From assembly GCF_964204865.1 (NCBI RefSeq), contig NC_135257.1, positions 5,912,151 to 5,976,150 on the forward strand: 64,000 bases of DNA. The letters run 5' to 3'. This document shows, piece by piece, positions 38,758-49,215 of this stretch. The position numbers were made by a program, and so were the translations under genes. The notes under the pieces are model-generated. The model had not been told where the DNA came from. It searched no databases and saw only the letters and a list, made by a program, of their open reading frames with translations. Each line of letters opens with the position of its first letter. Position 1 is the first letter of the stretch. Origin of the DNA: Styela clava. Taxonomy: Eukaryota; Chordata; Ascidiacea; Stolidobranchia; Styelidae.

Positions 38758-39736
38758 ACCTTTTAAATATGTTTTGCCTAGCTTGCACAACTTTCTGAAC
38801 TCTCCCTCTATGGCTGAAACAATGCACGCTTGTCTATATTGAAATTTTCCTTTTTATGTGATCACTGCTCTCATGTGACGTCAAAACAGTTTTCTGAATC
38901 GAAATTTGTTTTATTTGTTTAATTGAAAAATTGATTTTCATTCTCGTTTTTCATATTTGTTCCACACTTGGTTCGTTTTCAAGTATTTTCTCTTCACTCC
39001 ATTGTTTTCCAGTGCCGTATACATGTTCATGGTGAATTATAATTGTCTTTTATATTATGCTGATTTTAATTTTTTTTTTTCAATTTTTATATCTATAACA
39101 TACTATGAGTTAGCTCCAAATAGGGATGTTTATTTGGTTGTTATTCTACCAGATGTAACTGTTTTTTGCAATTTATTTCGCATATTCAAGAACGGTTCAA
39201 TCATATCTGGACATTTTAATTTGTCTACCAATCGAAATTCGTTATTTCAGTGGTCGATAAAAATTCGACCGCCTTGGGATGAAGCAATCGAGAACGTGTA
39301 CTCAATAACATCAATCAATATTTTAAAATGTATACAGGTGAATTCGTTAGTCGTAACGACAAGGAATAAATTATTCGCTTTATGCATGAGATTGATTTCG
39401 TGAGTTCCTTAGTGCGATTAAGTATGCTTTGGTAACTACTTTATTTGAAAAAAAAAACGGAGTCAGTCCGAACCAGTATGGTGGCCCATCGTTGTCACGT
39501 GTAGAATTAAAAAAAAAATGAAAAAAATAAAATGAAAAAGCGAAAATAAAAAAAGAGTTGTGAAAAAACATAAAAATAATTGAAAAAAAAAAATAAAAAA
39601 AAAATTGAAATTAAAAAAAAAATTGAAAAATAAAACAAAACAAAAAAATTAAAAAAAAATTAAAATTAAAAAAAAAAAAATAAAAAAAAAAAAAAAAATT
39701 GAAAAAAAAATTGGATAAAAAGAAAATAAAAAGGTT

Positions 39737-39771
39737 GACAACGATGGTCCGCCTCGTGGCCCATCGTTGTC
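39737..39771. repeat. nested hairpin in the left arm
   Basis: GACAACGATGG (39737-39747) pairs with CCATCGTTGTC (39761-39771) over a 13-base loop. The right half matches the element's outer terminus (39484-39497), so the end sequence occurs twice per arm. Confidence 0.85.
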
Positions 39772-40816
39772 ACGCGTTTTTATTTTTGGAAAATTTGATG
39801 CTGCTTGGGACCAACGTTGTCAGGCTTAATCCTACACGCACAAATGTGTTTCCTGGGTTTCTAACTCACTACTGATTTTCATGAGCAATATCCAATAAAT
39901 TCAACATGAAAATGTTCTATAAATTTCCCATGCTACAAGTTCAACCACAAGCAATATATTTATAATAATGATAAGAGAATATAGAATTGGATACGAAAAT
40001 TTTTTTTACGTGTAGAAGGTAATTTAATTGGAAAATGCTGCTTAACTGCTCAGACACTCGTGCGATGCCGGTACGGTACCGTCTGACCGTACCGGTACCC
40101 ATGCAATTATCGTGAAAGAATGGGAGATACGGATAGTCTCGTAGAATATAGTCTACTGAAACACTCTCTGCGCCTGCCCCATACCGTACAGCCGTAACGT
40201 ACCGATCCAGACAAATGATAAATCGCCCGTGCCCAACCCTTTATTTCAATCCATACCTCGACTCACTATATTCTACTAGGATCGAAGTATGGATTGAAAT
40301 AAATGGTTGAGCACGGGCGACTTATCATTTGTCTGGATCGGTACGTTACGGCTGTACGGTATGGGGCAGGCGCAGAGAGTGTTTCAGTAGTCTATATTCT
40401 ACGAGACTATCCGTATCTCCCATTCTTTCATAAGTGATTGTATGGCTACTGGTACGGTTAGACGCAAAGCGACTATAACCGACTACCGGTATTTGGTAAG
40501 ACGGTACGGTACCGGCATCGCGAGTGTCTAGTCAACTGAGTAGTTAAGCAGCATTCTCCAATTAAATTACCTTATACACGTAAAAACAAATTTTCCGAAT
40601 TTTCGTATTCAATTCTATATTCTCTTATCATTATTATAAATATATTACTTCTTGTTGAACTTGTAACATGGAGAATTTATAGAACATTTTCATATTGAAT
40701 ATTGCTCAAAAAATCAGTAGTGAGTTTGAAACCCAGGGAACACATTTGTGCGCGTAGGATAAGGCTGACAACGTTGGTCCCAAGCAGAAGCAAATTTTCT
40801 AAAAATAAAAACGCGT

Positions 40817-40851
40817 AACAACGATGGGCCACGAGGCGGACCATCGTTGTC
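40817..40851. repeat. nested hairpin in the right arm
   Basis: This is the mirror image of the 39737-39771 hairpin (left half AACAACGATGG with one mismatch, right half CCATCGTTGTC), as expected from the overall palindrome. Confidence 0.8.
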
Positions 40852-42370
40852 AACCTTTTTATTTTCTTTTTATTCAATTTTTTTTTTTTAATTTTTTTTT
40901 TTTTTTTAATTTTTTTTGTTTTGTTTTATTTTCGTTTTTATTTATTTATTTTTTTTTAATTTTAATTTTTTTTTTCGTTTTTTTTTTAATTATTTTTATG
41001 TTTTTTCACAACAATTTTTTTATTTCTGTTTTTTTATTTTATTTTTTATTTTTATTTTCAATTTTACGCGTGACAACGATGGGCCACCATAAACCAGTTT
41101 GTTACACAACGCTAAGGTGGTGAGCGTAACTCGCTAGTGGTCGTGTTTCAATTTTACAACTGGCTTCTAGTTGAAAATCCACCGGATAACGACCAAAAAA
41201 CCTGGCATTCTCAAAAACACTTCGGTTGAAGTATAATTTCTCACATATAAAGATGCAAATAAACTGTATAATCTGTCACAAATCGTTCGCGGTAAAACGT
41301 CGTTATCTTTTTCATGCATCTTGCTTGAATTTCATCAGTATTTTATTCTGATGTGAATGTATCCTTCACTGGCGCCATATTATGATGTCATTTTTCAGAT
41401 GTTTAGACATTGCAGAATAGGTACGAATACTGATATTTAGCATATCGCCGGATTCCTGCATTTGCATCTGAACGAGTCAAAATTTGATTATACTATCCAT
41501 GTGCGCGTTACCTCATTCAAACTATCAGCGGAAGTCATATTGATGACGGTATCACGAATCTGATTCATGGAGTCGTTATATAGATAGCGCATAGTTGGCA
41601 TGCGGCTAGATTGGCTTTTCTGTGCAAAGTGAAGTATTCTGGCAGTTGGTCATTCAGGTACAAAGTCTTGAAAATGAGATCTACTTTCGAAATCTTAGTT
41701 TAGTTCGTTTCATTGCACCATCGTGTGCTACGGTTTGACTAAGAATACCTTGCAATCCGACGCTATTGCTATTTGTTTAGAACTTTAGGTAAAGAGGTCA
41801 ACTGTGCACATCACGAAAGAGGGAAATTGTGAAGTCAGATATGTATTATTAACTGACAGTCGGTTAATGTTTAGATATAGAGCATGGTTGTTGAAACCAT
41901 AAAATCATATGCAATGCTCTACAATTAGATCAATGTCTTTTGTTAAACATAGGCTCAATATATATGATATTAAACAATAGAATTACCGATGTATGGTATT
42001 GGGCCTACGCCCCCGCGACGTGATGTACCTTATCACCAGTCAGATATGATAGAACAAGTTCATATGCCAAGAACTGCAATTTAGGACGTATTTTAAACTT
42101 TCGTCCTCTTGGATTAAATGCTATCTTTTAGTATAAGTTAACATATATTTCGACCCATTTAAGATACCCAAATCGAGCATAATTCGCGATAGGGTTATTG
42201 TTGTCAGTTCTGGCAAAAAAAGATTTTTAAGGCATAAATAAAGACTTTCTTGAAAAATATAATTTGTAGAAAATTGTCATGCCCACGACATACAAAAACA
42301 CATGATATACAAATATTATTATTTATTTAATATGTAGTAACTGCATGACTGTAGTTGGTACTCGGTACGT

Positions 42371-42398
42371 CAGGCAGGTACGTCCAGGCAGGTACGTC
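42371..42398 (+). repeat. 14-bp tandem duplication
   Basis: CAGGCAGGTACGTC occurs twice head to tail (42371-42384 and 42385-42398), with a partial third copy just upstream. It lies about 300 bases in front of the small membrane-protein gene, so it could be a duplicated binding site; that is a guess. Confidence 0.8.
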
Positions 42399-42512
42399 CA
42401 AACAGCTCAGTCAAGAATTCGTCCCCAATTAGATGATCTCCCGACTCCATCATTCAACTTTCATTGGAGTTCTCTACAATACCAGCGTTCGGTTGCCAGA
42501 TAAAAACATTCG

Positions 42513-42562
42513 ACGACCAATTCTGGCTCCCATAAAGAACGACCAATTCTGGCTCCCATAAA
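42513..42562 (+). repeat. 26-bp-period tandem duplication
   Basis: ACGACCAATTCTGGCTCC followed by CATAAA occurs at 42513-42536 and again at 42539-42562. The ACCAAT core resembles a CCAAT-type box on the plus strand. It sits some 140-190 bases before the start codon of the next gene, in promoter range. Confidence 0.8.
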
Positions 42563-42690
42563 CTCAGCCTAATTAATTTTTACGCAGTCGTGTACGTGGT
42601 ACGTATTTATGGGCGCATTGGCTACAATATCCATTTGTGTATTACCTTCAGCTGTTTGTTTAAATTACAAAAGTACTTTTATTATTTACT

Positions 42691-42695
42691 TGTAG
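42691..42695 (+). promoter_or_regulatory. splice acceptor 8 bases before the start codon
   Basis: The sequence TTATTTACTTGTAG ends at 42695 and the ATG begins at 42704. Either a 5' UTR intron ends here or this is a spliced-leader trans-splice site, which is common in tunicates. No upstream exon is evident. Confidence 0.5.
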
Positions 42696-42703
42696 TTTAC
42701 ATT

Positions 42704-43965
42704 ATGGGTAGTCCTAAAGAACACTTGAATAATTACTGGAATTCTGCAAAGCAAAAATTCTTCACACCGACTGATGATCCCTTGAGTAAACAATTTCAGT
42801 ATTACGCTCTTGCAGCGTTAACTGCCTTTGCCGCAACGGTTTTAATTCTAACTGTCTTTGGTAAGTTTTACTGACTAATAGAATTTTTGTATGCGGTATG
42901 TTTATAAACAAGAGCGAAACGCTCAATTAAATAACAACAAAAACCACAAAAGAGTATCAAATCTTTTACAGTATCGGTAGTCAATAGTATTAAAAAAATC
43001 GCTAACCACGAGATCACTGAAAGGCGATTGCGAAACCGCAAGACTACAAATTACCTCGTTCATGTATATTTCATAAAACGTTATATTTATCTTTTGCATT
43101 TATTTTTTCTGTATTCCAGGTATTTGTTATGATTGTATTGACTGCTCTACCAGAAAAAGAAGAAAATCAGTCATTGCACGTTCCACATCCATCACCTATC
43201 AGGTTCGAATATATTATAAACAGAAATTTTATACCAACGCGTTGAAAGCATCAAAGGAAAGCAATTGGGACCATGAATGACTGTGGGTCAAAAACGCATG
43301 CATGATATTGTGATGGCTCCCAGGTTCATCATCACGTCGTTTGTCCAAGTGTGATTTTTTATTTTATCTCATCCGAGAATATTTCATGCCTTTTACTTAC
43401 CATCGCTCCATTGCTCATCGCCACTGATACCTAATTTATTCCATGGGGTGGCTACTTGGCTATTTCAAACTCACGCTGCCTTTTGTAGATAAACTAGATA
43501 GGAACAATGGCGTAGTTAGAATGATGCATCAAAATATTGCTCGGATAAATTGACACGATAGTCCAACGACTAATCACAGTACCGGTAGCCTATGCGACTT
43601 GCACTGAAATCATCTATCTATCATTCAGAAGCTTTAAATTATAACTGAAGAGCGATGACCCCGCCCAAGCAATTCACAATGATACCGGTATAATCGCAGC
43701 TGAGCAGTGAGCACTAGCTTTGTCGAAAGTATCTAGTGATAGTCTGTCACAACGCTATCACGTGATGACGCAATATTTGTAAAAATAACAAAATATCGGG
43801 TGACATCTCCCCATTGGATGCATCCAAAACCTACCTACATCGTTTTATAGAAGATTTCAGAGAAACATATAGTATCAGAGCAATTTATTTCAATTTCAGG
43901 GGTTTGGCGACGTTACAGAAATGTCGGCGATTGAGAACAAACCTTCTACCAGTGGATCGAAATAA
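42704..43965 (+). CDS. small single-pass membrane protein (101 aa), unrecognised
   Basis: Three exons, 42704-42860, 43120-43202 and 43900-43965, join in phases 1 and 0 with good borders (CTTTG|GTAAGT, TTCCAG, TATCAG|GTTCG, TTTCAG). The start is chosen because an acceptor, TTGTAG, ends 8 bases before it. The protein has a polar N-terminus (HLNNYWNSAKQKFF), a helix at about residues 33-54 (YYALAALTAFAATVLILTVF), then a cysteine cluster CYDCIDC and a basic run RKRRK directly behind the membrane, which suggests an N-out topology and possible palmitoylation. The rest is Ser/Thr-rich. I do not recognise the family; function unknown. AATAAA overlaps the stop codon. Confidence 0.8.
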
Positions 43966-43966
43966 A
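43961..43966 (+). terminator. AATAAA overlapping the stop codon
   Basis: The stop TAA at 43963-43965 lies inside AATAAA. If used as the poly(A) signal, the 3' UTR would be only some 15-30 bases. A later signal cannot be excluded. Confidence 0.4.
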
Positions 43967-44494
43967 ACTTTGAAAATTTAATTAAAATACGTTTGATGAA
44001 AATTGAACAAGAAGCAAGTCAACGAAATGTTTTTACCTTATTCTATTTTGCGAGATATTTACCAAAACGACCTTCTCTGTATTGATATTTTAATGAGATC
44101 TTAATGAAAACTATAGAAATAGATATATATATACTTTTTGTATTTCTTGCTATCTATGTGTCTATGTCTATCTTCTATGTATGTGTACAATTTTCAGTTC
44201 AGTACTAGCAACAAATAGTGCAGTAATTGGAAGTTTCATTGACGCCAAATAACTGATATCCCTTTATATCCGCATACATGCCACTAACCGTCTTGAGATA
44301 AAATGAATAGCATAGCTATAAAAATTTCAGATGGTGGTATTATATTATTCCGCATATATACTTGATAATTAAAATGTAATATAATGAAATGAATTGATCT
44401 CTAAGTCATAATACGTAATAAAAGCAAGAGAGCTATGCTCAAAATATATGGGCACGTAGAGTCACATAATTTTGATGACGTCATAGCAAACAAA

Positions 44495-45012
44495 AAAAGT
44501 AATAGCCTTCCGGAGAAAATTTTTATCTTCAACCACTGAAAATTTTAAAGCAATTGGTCCAGTATTCGAAGTGAAAAGCGATTTCTTCAAAACGGGTTGA
44601 CGGAGACAAATAATAATAACAATAACAAGGGAGTTACGCACAAATATATGGACACGCCAGACCAGAGCGAATCAGTCCTTACCGGTACCTTTGACGCTAC
44701 CGGTACCCTCAAAAAAGTTCTGAATTTCCAGTAGCAAGAATTTTGCAGAATCAAAACGTACAGCCAGTCATGACACTGATTAAAATCCGTGTTCCCATGG
44801 ATAAAAAATAATACAGCAAAATTTTAGACGAAATATCAAATTTCATAGAATTCACGCAAAATTTTGAAATAAATAAAAGTAATAGCCTTCTAGCGAAAAA
44901 ATTAATCTTTAACCACTGAAAATTTCAAAGCAATTGATCCAGTATTCGAAGAAGAAAGCGACTTTTTAAAAACGTGTCAAAGAACAAGAACAAGAACAAC
45001 AACAACAACATA
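44495..45012 (+). repeat. two direct copies of a retroelement-like 3' tail
   Basis: Copy 1 (44495-44630) and copy 2 (44874-45012) share AAAAGTAATAGCCTTC, AACCACTGAAAATTT, AAAGCAATTG, TCCAGTATTCGAAG and AAAGCGA in order, and both end in simple AAT/AAC-type repeats (AATAATAATAACAATAAC and AACAACAACAAC). A body ending in a short-unit microsatellite is typical of 3' ends of SINEs or LINEs. The family is not identified. Confidence 0.7.
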
Positions 45013-45015
45013 ATA

Positions 45016-45100
45016 TTGAAACGATCGTTATGTCCACTTCGTGTCCAATAATACCAACAAAATTTTGAAACGATCGTTATGTCCACTACGTGCCCAATAA
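45016..45100 (+). repeat. 36-base direct repeat, period 49
   Basis: TTGAAACGATCGTTATGTCC opens both copies, 45016-45051 and 45065-45100, and each ends CCAATAA. Only two positions differ (TTCGTGT versus TACGTGC). They follow directly on the second retroelement-like tail. Confidence 0.8.
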
Positions 45101-46207
45101 ACTAAAACAGTGAGAATAAACGTTAGATAAGAAATATGTTGTTTCCTCGTACTAACAAACTTTATATTGCAATAAACTATTACTACATGTGTTTCTCGTT
45201 TTGCTTATTATATCAGCTAAGCAGGCTCTCGACTGCAGATCTGAACGTGCTCCATAAATTTACACTCCTTTTGTATTCATAATTTCACTAATCGGCCATT
45301 ATCCCTCGAGAGGTCTACGGTTGTACCAAAAATCACACCTTGAAAACTCAGAGAGAATTATGAGATTCGTGTATATAAAAAACGAGACTGTAGCCAAAAA
45401 TGTGCTCATTAGTTTACTTTAGACAATGGTAGTAAAACATTTGTACTTTACGGAAAAGGGGCCTATATATATATTCAGAGTTTTTAATATGAATAATGTG
45501 GCGGAATATATACGATATATTATTTACTCAGAAACGAAATTCGGCAGTGTCACAAGCACTACTCCATATGGTCAGCCCACAGGAAAGGTCAATTTGGCAG
45601 TGGTACTTCGGCATATTCCGGATCAGGCAATTAGTATGTATGTTGAATGGTGACAATTACCGCTTTTACTTCTGAATGTTTAATGTCTTGCACCTGACTG
45701 AATAGCATTATGACAAGCGCATTAAATAGTTCACATCAGATACAAAAAGGTACTTCAGGCTTCGCTGTTTTAATAAATACCACTTCGATACTTTTTAAAA
45801 GTAAATTGCCCGCAAACGACGTGGCCCGCCTAGACATTTTAGTGTGGCCTTTGTCAACACTAAGATTTTCCCCCATCAATCATAAAATCCTAATCCGACA
45901 GTTTATGTTTAAAAAGGCACTCACATGGGTAAAAATATACATAATGTTATTTTACTCGTTTCGCTGAGTTGAATATTTCGCCGTTCTGCCCGGTGCATTT
46001 ATTAGCGTAAGGCTAAGCGATAACCGCATTGCCTTTCCCGCGTTGCTTGTGGTGTCGCCGATGTATTTCATTGCTGCAAGCTTTCATAACACTTGTTTGC
46101 GACATTATATTGTGACGCAAGAATCCGTCGTCATTGTGATTGAAATTTTTTTTTTGCGTAGCCAATCAGTTAGATGTCTGAAGTTGATAATATGGCCTAC
46201 CGACATA

Positions 46208-46225
46208 AAATGTTGCACACCCCTG
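46208..46225 (-). mobile_element. orphan hAT-type terminus
   Basis: The reverse complement begins CAGGGGTGTGCAACATTTT, matching the ends of the element at 27211-27576. No partner terminus is visible upstream in the window, so only one end survives or the other end has diverged. Confidence 0.5.
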
Positions 46226-49170
46226 CTCTAGTCTAGAGTCTAGCTCTAAGCTATAAAACTGAGCTGTATAAATATTATCAGATTTGAAAAAAATAATCAA
46301 TTCAATAAAAATTGAATCGTTCAGCATAATTTTATTTAAGTGTGAAGTATTATATTCGTAAATTACATAATAGTATAATTTGACTGAATCAAATAACGAG
46401 TGTTACAAAATATTGATCTTAGCAACTCGTCCCACGGCTATGCTCAATAAAACTATATATATTTATAAATATGGATTATTCGGCAGTTATATATATTATT
46501 ATATATATATGTATGACTTATTTCTAAATTTATGCTTTTAATGAAAGCAAATATAAATTTTCATTTAATGAATTGCCCCCCGGGCGAGTGAACTGGTATT
46601 ACATTAAGTTCGTTGACCATAACCTTCGTCGACTTTATGGATCGCGAAAAAAAACTTTTTTTATTGTATGTTGCATATATTCTCTCTGCTATAGATAACT
46701 CCTGGGCCAAACTGAAGCTTAATTTCATTTTCGTTTATTATTTGGCCTGATATATTTAATACCTTACGAATCCCACAACCGACCAATATCAGCTGTCTCA
46801 CTGTAGTTCTTCCATGTCGTCCACAGGAATATCAGCTAATTTCTAAATGGTAAAACTATTCAATTTTATTTTTTATGATTGTAAGTATTTTACTGATAAA
46901 TGCAATTGTATTAAAGTAGCGTACATGCTTGATATGTGTGGAAAAATGCAGAATGTCTTATAATACTAATACTGAACACACGTTTGGGATATTTTTTCAC
47001 CTTTTTGCTGCAAATATGATCAAGCAAACGTCAAAACCCACGTGTCATCTCGCAATATCAGTCTGTTTTTTTTACATGGAATTTATTTTTACTAAATTAT
47101 CAGCGGATGATCTCTCTCTCTTTCTCGTACAACTTTTAACCGCAATTTCCAAGACTAGATAATCCATCTAGCCATAGATCTCCTCTGCTAGTTCTACCGG
47201 TTTATCGCTAAGCTCATAAATTATAGCGCGCACAAAATGTTTCATCATAACGTGTTGATGTTTGTACAGTTTTATAAATAAATCTGGAAATCGGTGTGGC
47301 TCTTCAAAGAGTTGTGAGTCAGACGAGTATCTGATTATAAGACCGGATTCGGTAATGATTTCGAAATGAGCGAACAATATATTCGTTGTGTATTTATATT
47401 ATTTGCCATTTGTGGACCATGTATATCCCCCGCGCTTACCGTTACACATTACACATGACCACACATAATAAAAGTATGGTTCATGTCAAGACTTGGTCCC
47501 CCTACGTGTCAGTTTTTAATCTAAACCTAGAGATCAGCCCAAGGGCGAAATCAGCTTATTAATTTTGCCAGTCGATTTATGTACTTGTTTAGATTAGGCA
47601 TATGTCGTTTGGTAATACGTGTTTCTGCTCCGTACGGCGATGCAAAACGCTGTACCCCAATTAGACTCATACTGACTAAGATAAACGGTGTTGTCAGGCT
47701 TGGTAATATTTTAGAGTTCGGTTTTTTGATAGGGTACAAAAATTCTGATTGAGGTGTTTTAATGCGCGAATAATCTTAAAATGGAACTTCAGAAAAATGA
47801 GTTATAATATTCTAAACTTAATATCTAAGAAGCTATGCTTTTGATGTTCGTATTGAAAGTCTGCACCAAGTGTTATGTATCATAAATCTACCTTTTAACA
47901 TTGCTATTATTCTGCATTTTTACGATTATAACAGTGTGGGTTTGCATTTGAAATAGTACACTTTACAAATGCTAAATTTGAAATGGCACAATCAATCTTC
48001 CTAACAGAGTTAAGTGATCTCGGTCGATCAATATCGGCAACATAGCCTCAAGGAAAACACTACGTGCTAAATACTTGGTACTATCGAATTGTTAGGGAAT
48101 TACTCTCGGCACCGACTATCATAGGATCATGCAAATATGAGATATTTGGATATGCTTATTCAGTATAGCATATCTATATAGAAGAAATTTAGAGATATAT
48201 TGAAATTGATATAGTTCTAAGTTTCGAGTGGTTTATCATTGTGGAAATTTATTTAATTTCTTTTAGAAAGCAGATATATAGTTTCCGCATGGATTCTTAT
48301 TTTTATTCGAATGATATATGTAGGGTGAACAAGTGTAATCATCGTCTTTGTTTCCTGATACATTATTTGAAACAATTTTCTATGATTCAACCTTCTATGA
48401 TTCTTTCCCCCCATCTAAATTTACCAATTTATGTTATAAAATAACATTAATAATAAACTTTTAAATTGTTTCTCTGAAAGCTTTTTACGATTTCTGAATA
48501 GCAATAACGTAAATACTTCTGTCGTATCGCTGAAGTTACTGGAAAGCGTTTCCTCGGATTTAAGTTTATTGCTTCGTTTGGATGCAGAATTATACGATTT
48601 TATGTCTATTGGTTAGCTTAGAATACTCTGTGAATTATGTGATAAATTGAGATAATAGACTTTTAAGAGGAAATATATGCCGTTTAGAGTACTTCATGTC
48701 GGAGGCTTATATTAAAAGTTTTGCATTACAAAGCTAGTCACATGAAATGTAAGAGTTGCGACTCGCGAGACATAATGTCAGGATTATGAAATAGACTGAT
48801 CAGTAGAATATTCTTTCAGATACGCAGTGGTCGGGATTAAAATAAGACGATTAGCAAAGTAAATAGGTACAGTTCACATTATGTGGGCAATATATCATTT
48901 TACATTCATTTTATATAGATTCTCAAATAATGTTTTTTTTTTCAATTTATGCCATACTAGTTGCACGTATACTAGGCTTTTAACTCGAGATCGGAAACTG
49001 ATAGCTTAAAAATAAATATAAGTAATCATTTTAATTGATTATACAAGTTAATTGAAACATTTCAATGTGCCAAGTTGGATTTTAACTTAAATTTAGTTGT
49101 TACGTATTATTACATTATTCTTCTGACTAATATATCTTTTATTCTACAACTTGAACGATATCTTAATTCA

Positions 49171-49179
49171 TATTTGCAG
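49171..49179 (+). promoter_or_regulatory. splice acceptor 36 bases before the MAM-gene start
   Basis: TATTTGCAG ends at 49179 and the ATG is at 49216. It is either a 5' UTR intron end or a trans-splice acceptor, as proposed for the 101-residue protein gene. Confidence 0.4.
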
Positions 49180-49215
49180 TGTTAAATCCAGCCATAAGCG
49201 ATTCATTTCGCAAAT

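Larger units (their letters stand above)
39478..41091. mobile_element. 1.6-kb fold-back element (giant inverted repeat)
   Basis: The left arm (39478-40257) and right arm (40287-41091) are near-perfect reverse complements around a 29-base loop. The termini are ATGGTGGCCCATCGTTGTCACG and its complement. The direct repeat AACCAGT flanks both sides (39471-39477 and 41092-41098), as expected for a target-site duplication. Each arm contains an almost pure A (left) or T (right) tract of over 200 bases, a nested small palindrome, and KpnI-like GGTACC-rich unique sequence. No transposase frame is present; the open frames here are only low-complexity translation. It resembles fold-back or MITE-class DNA transposons. 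Confidence 0.9.
38814..42695. other. intergenic region containing the giant palindrome
   Basis: Between the Kv start and the small membrane-protein gene no exon is supported. A 148-codon plus-strand frame at 38957-39403 has no recognisable features. Most of the stretch is the fold-back element at 39478-41091; 42371-42562 holds two short tandem duplications. Confidence 0.55.
43970..49179. other. repeat-bearing intergenic region
   Basis: No exon chain is supported between the 101-residue protein gene and the MAM gene. It holds the duplicated retroelement-like segments at 44495-45100 and an orphan hAT terminus at 46208-46225. A minus-strand frame at 47168-47377 has protein-like composition but no recognised domain. 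Confidence 0.5.

Noticed and set aside
38957..39403. 148-codon plus-strand open frame upstream of the Kv start
   Set aside because: It is Phe/Ile/Tyr-rich, as expected of T-rich DNA, and has no family resemblance or gene context.
40824..41123. Open frame of 99 codons rich in Phe
   Set aside because: It is translation of the T tract in the right arm of the giant palindrome.
42590..42703. N-terminal extension of the 101-residue protein
   Set aside because: It has no ATG in that stretch, and a splice acceptor ends at 42695, between it and the true start.
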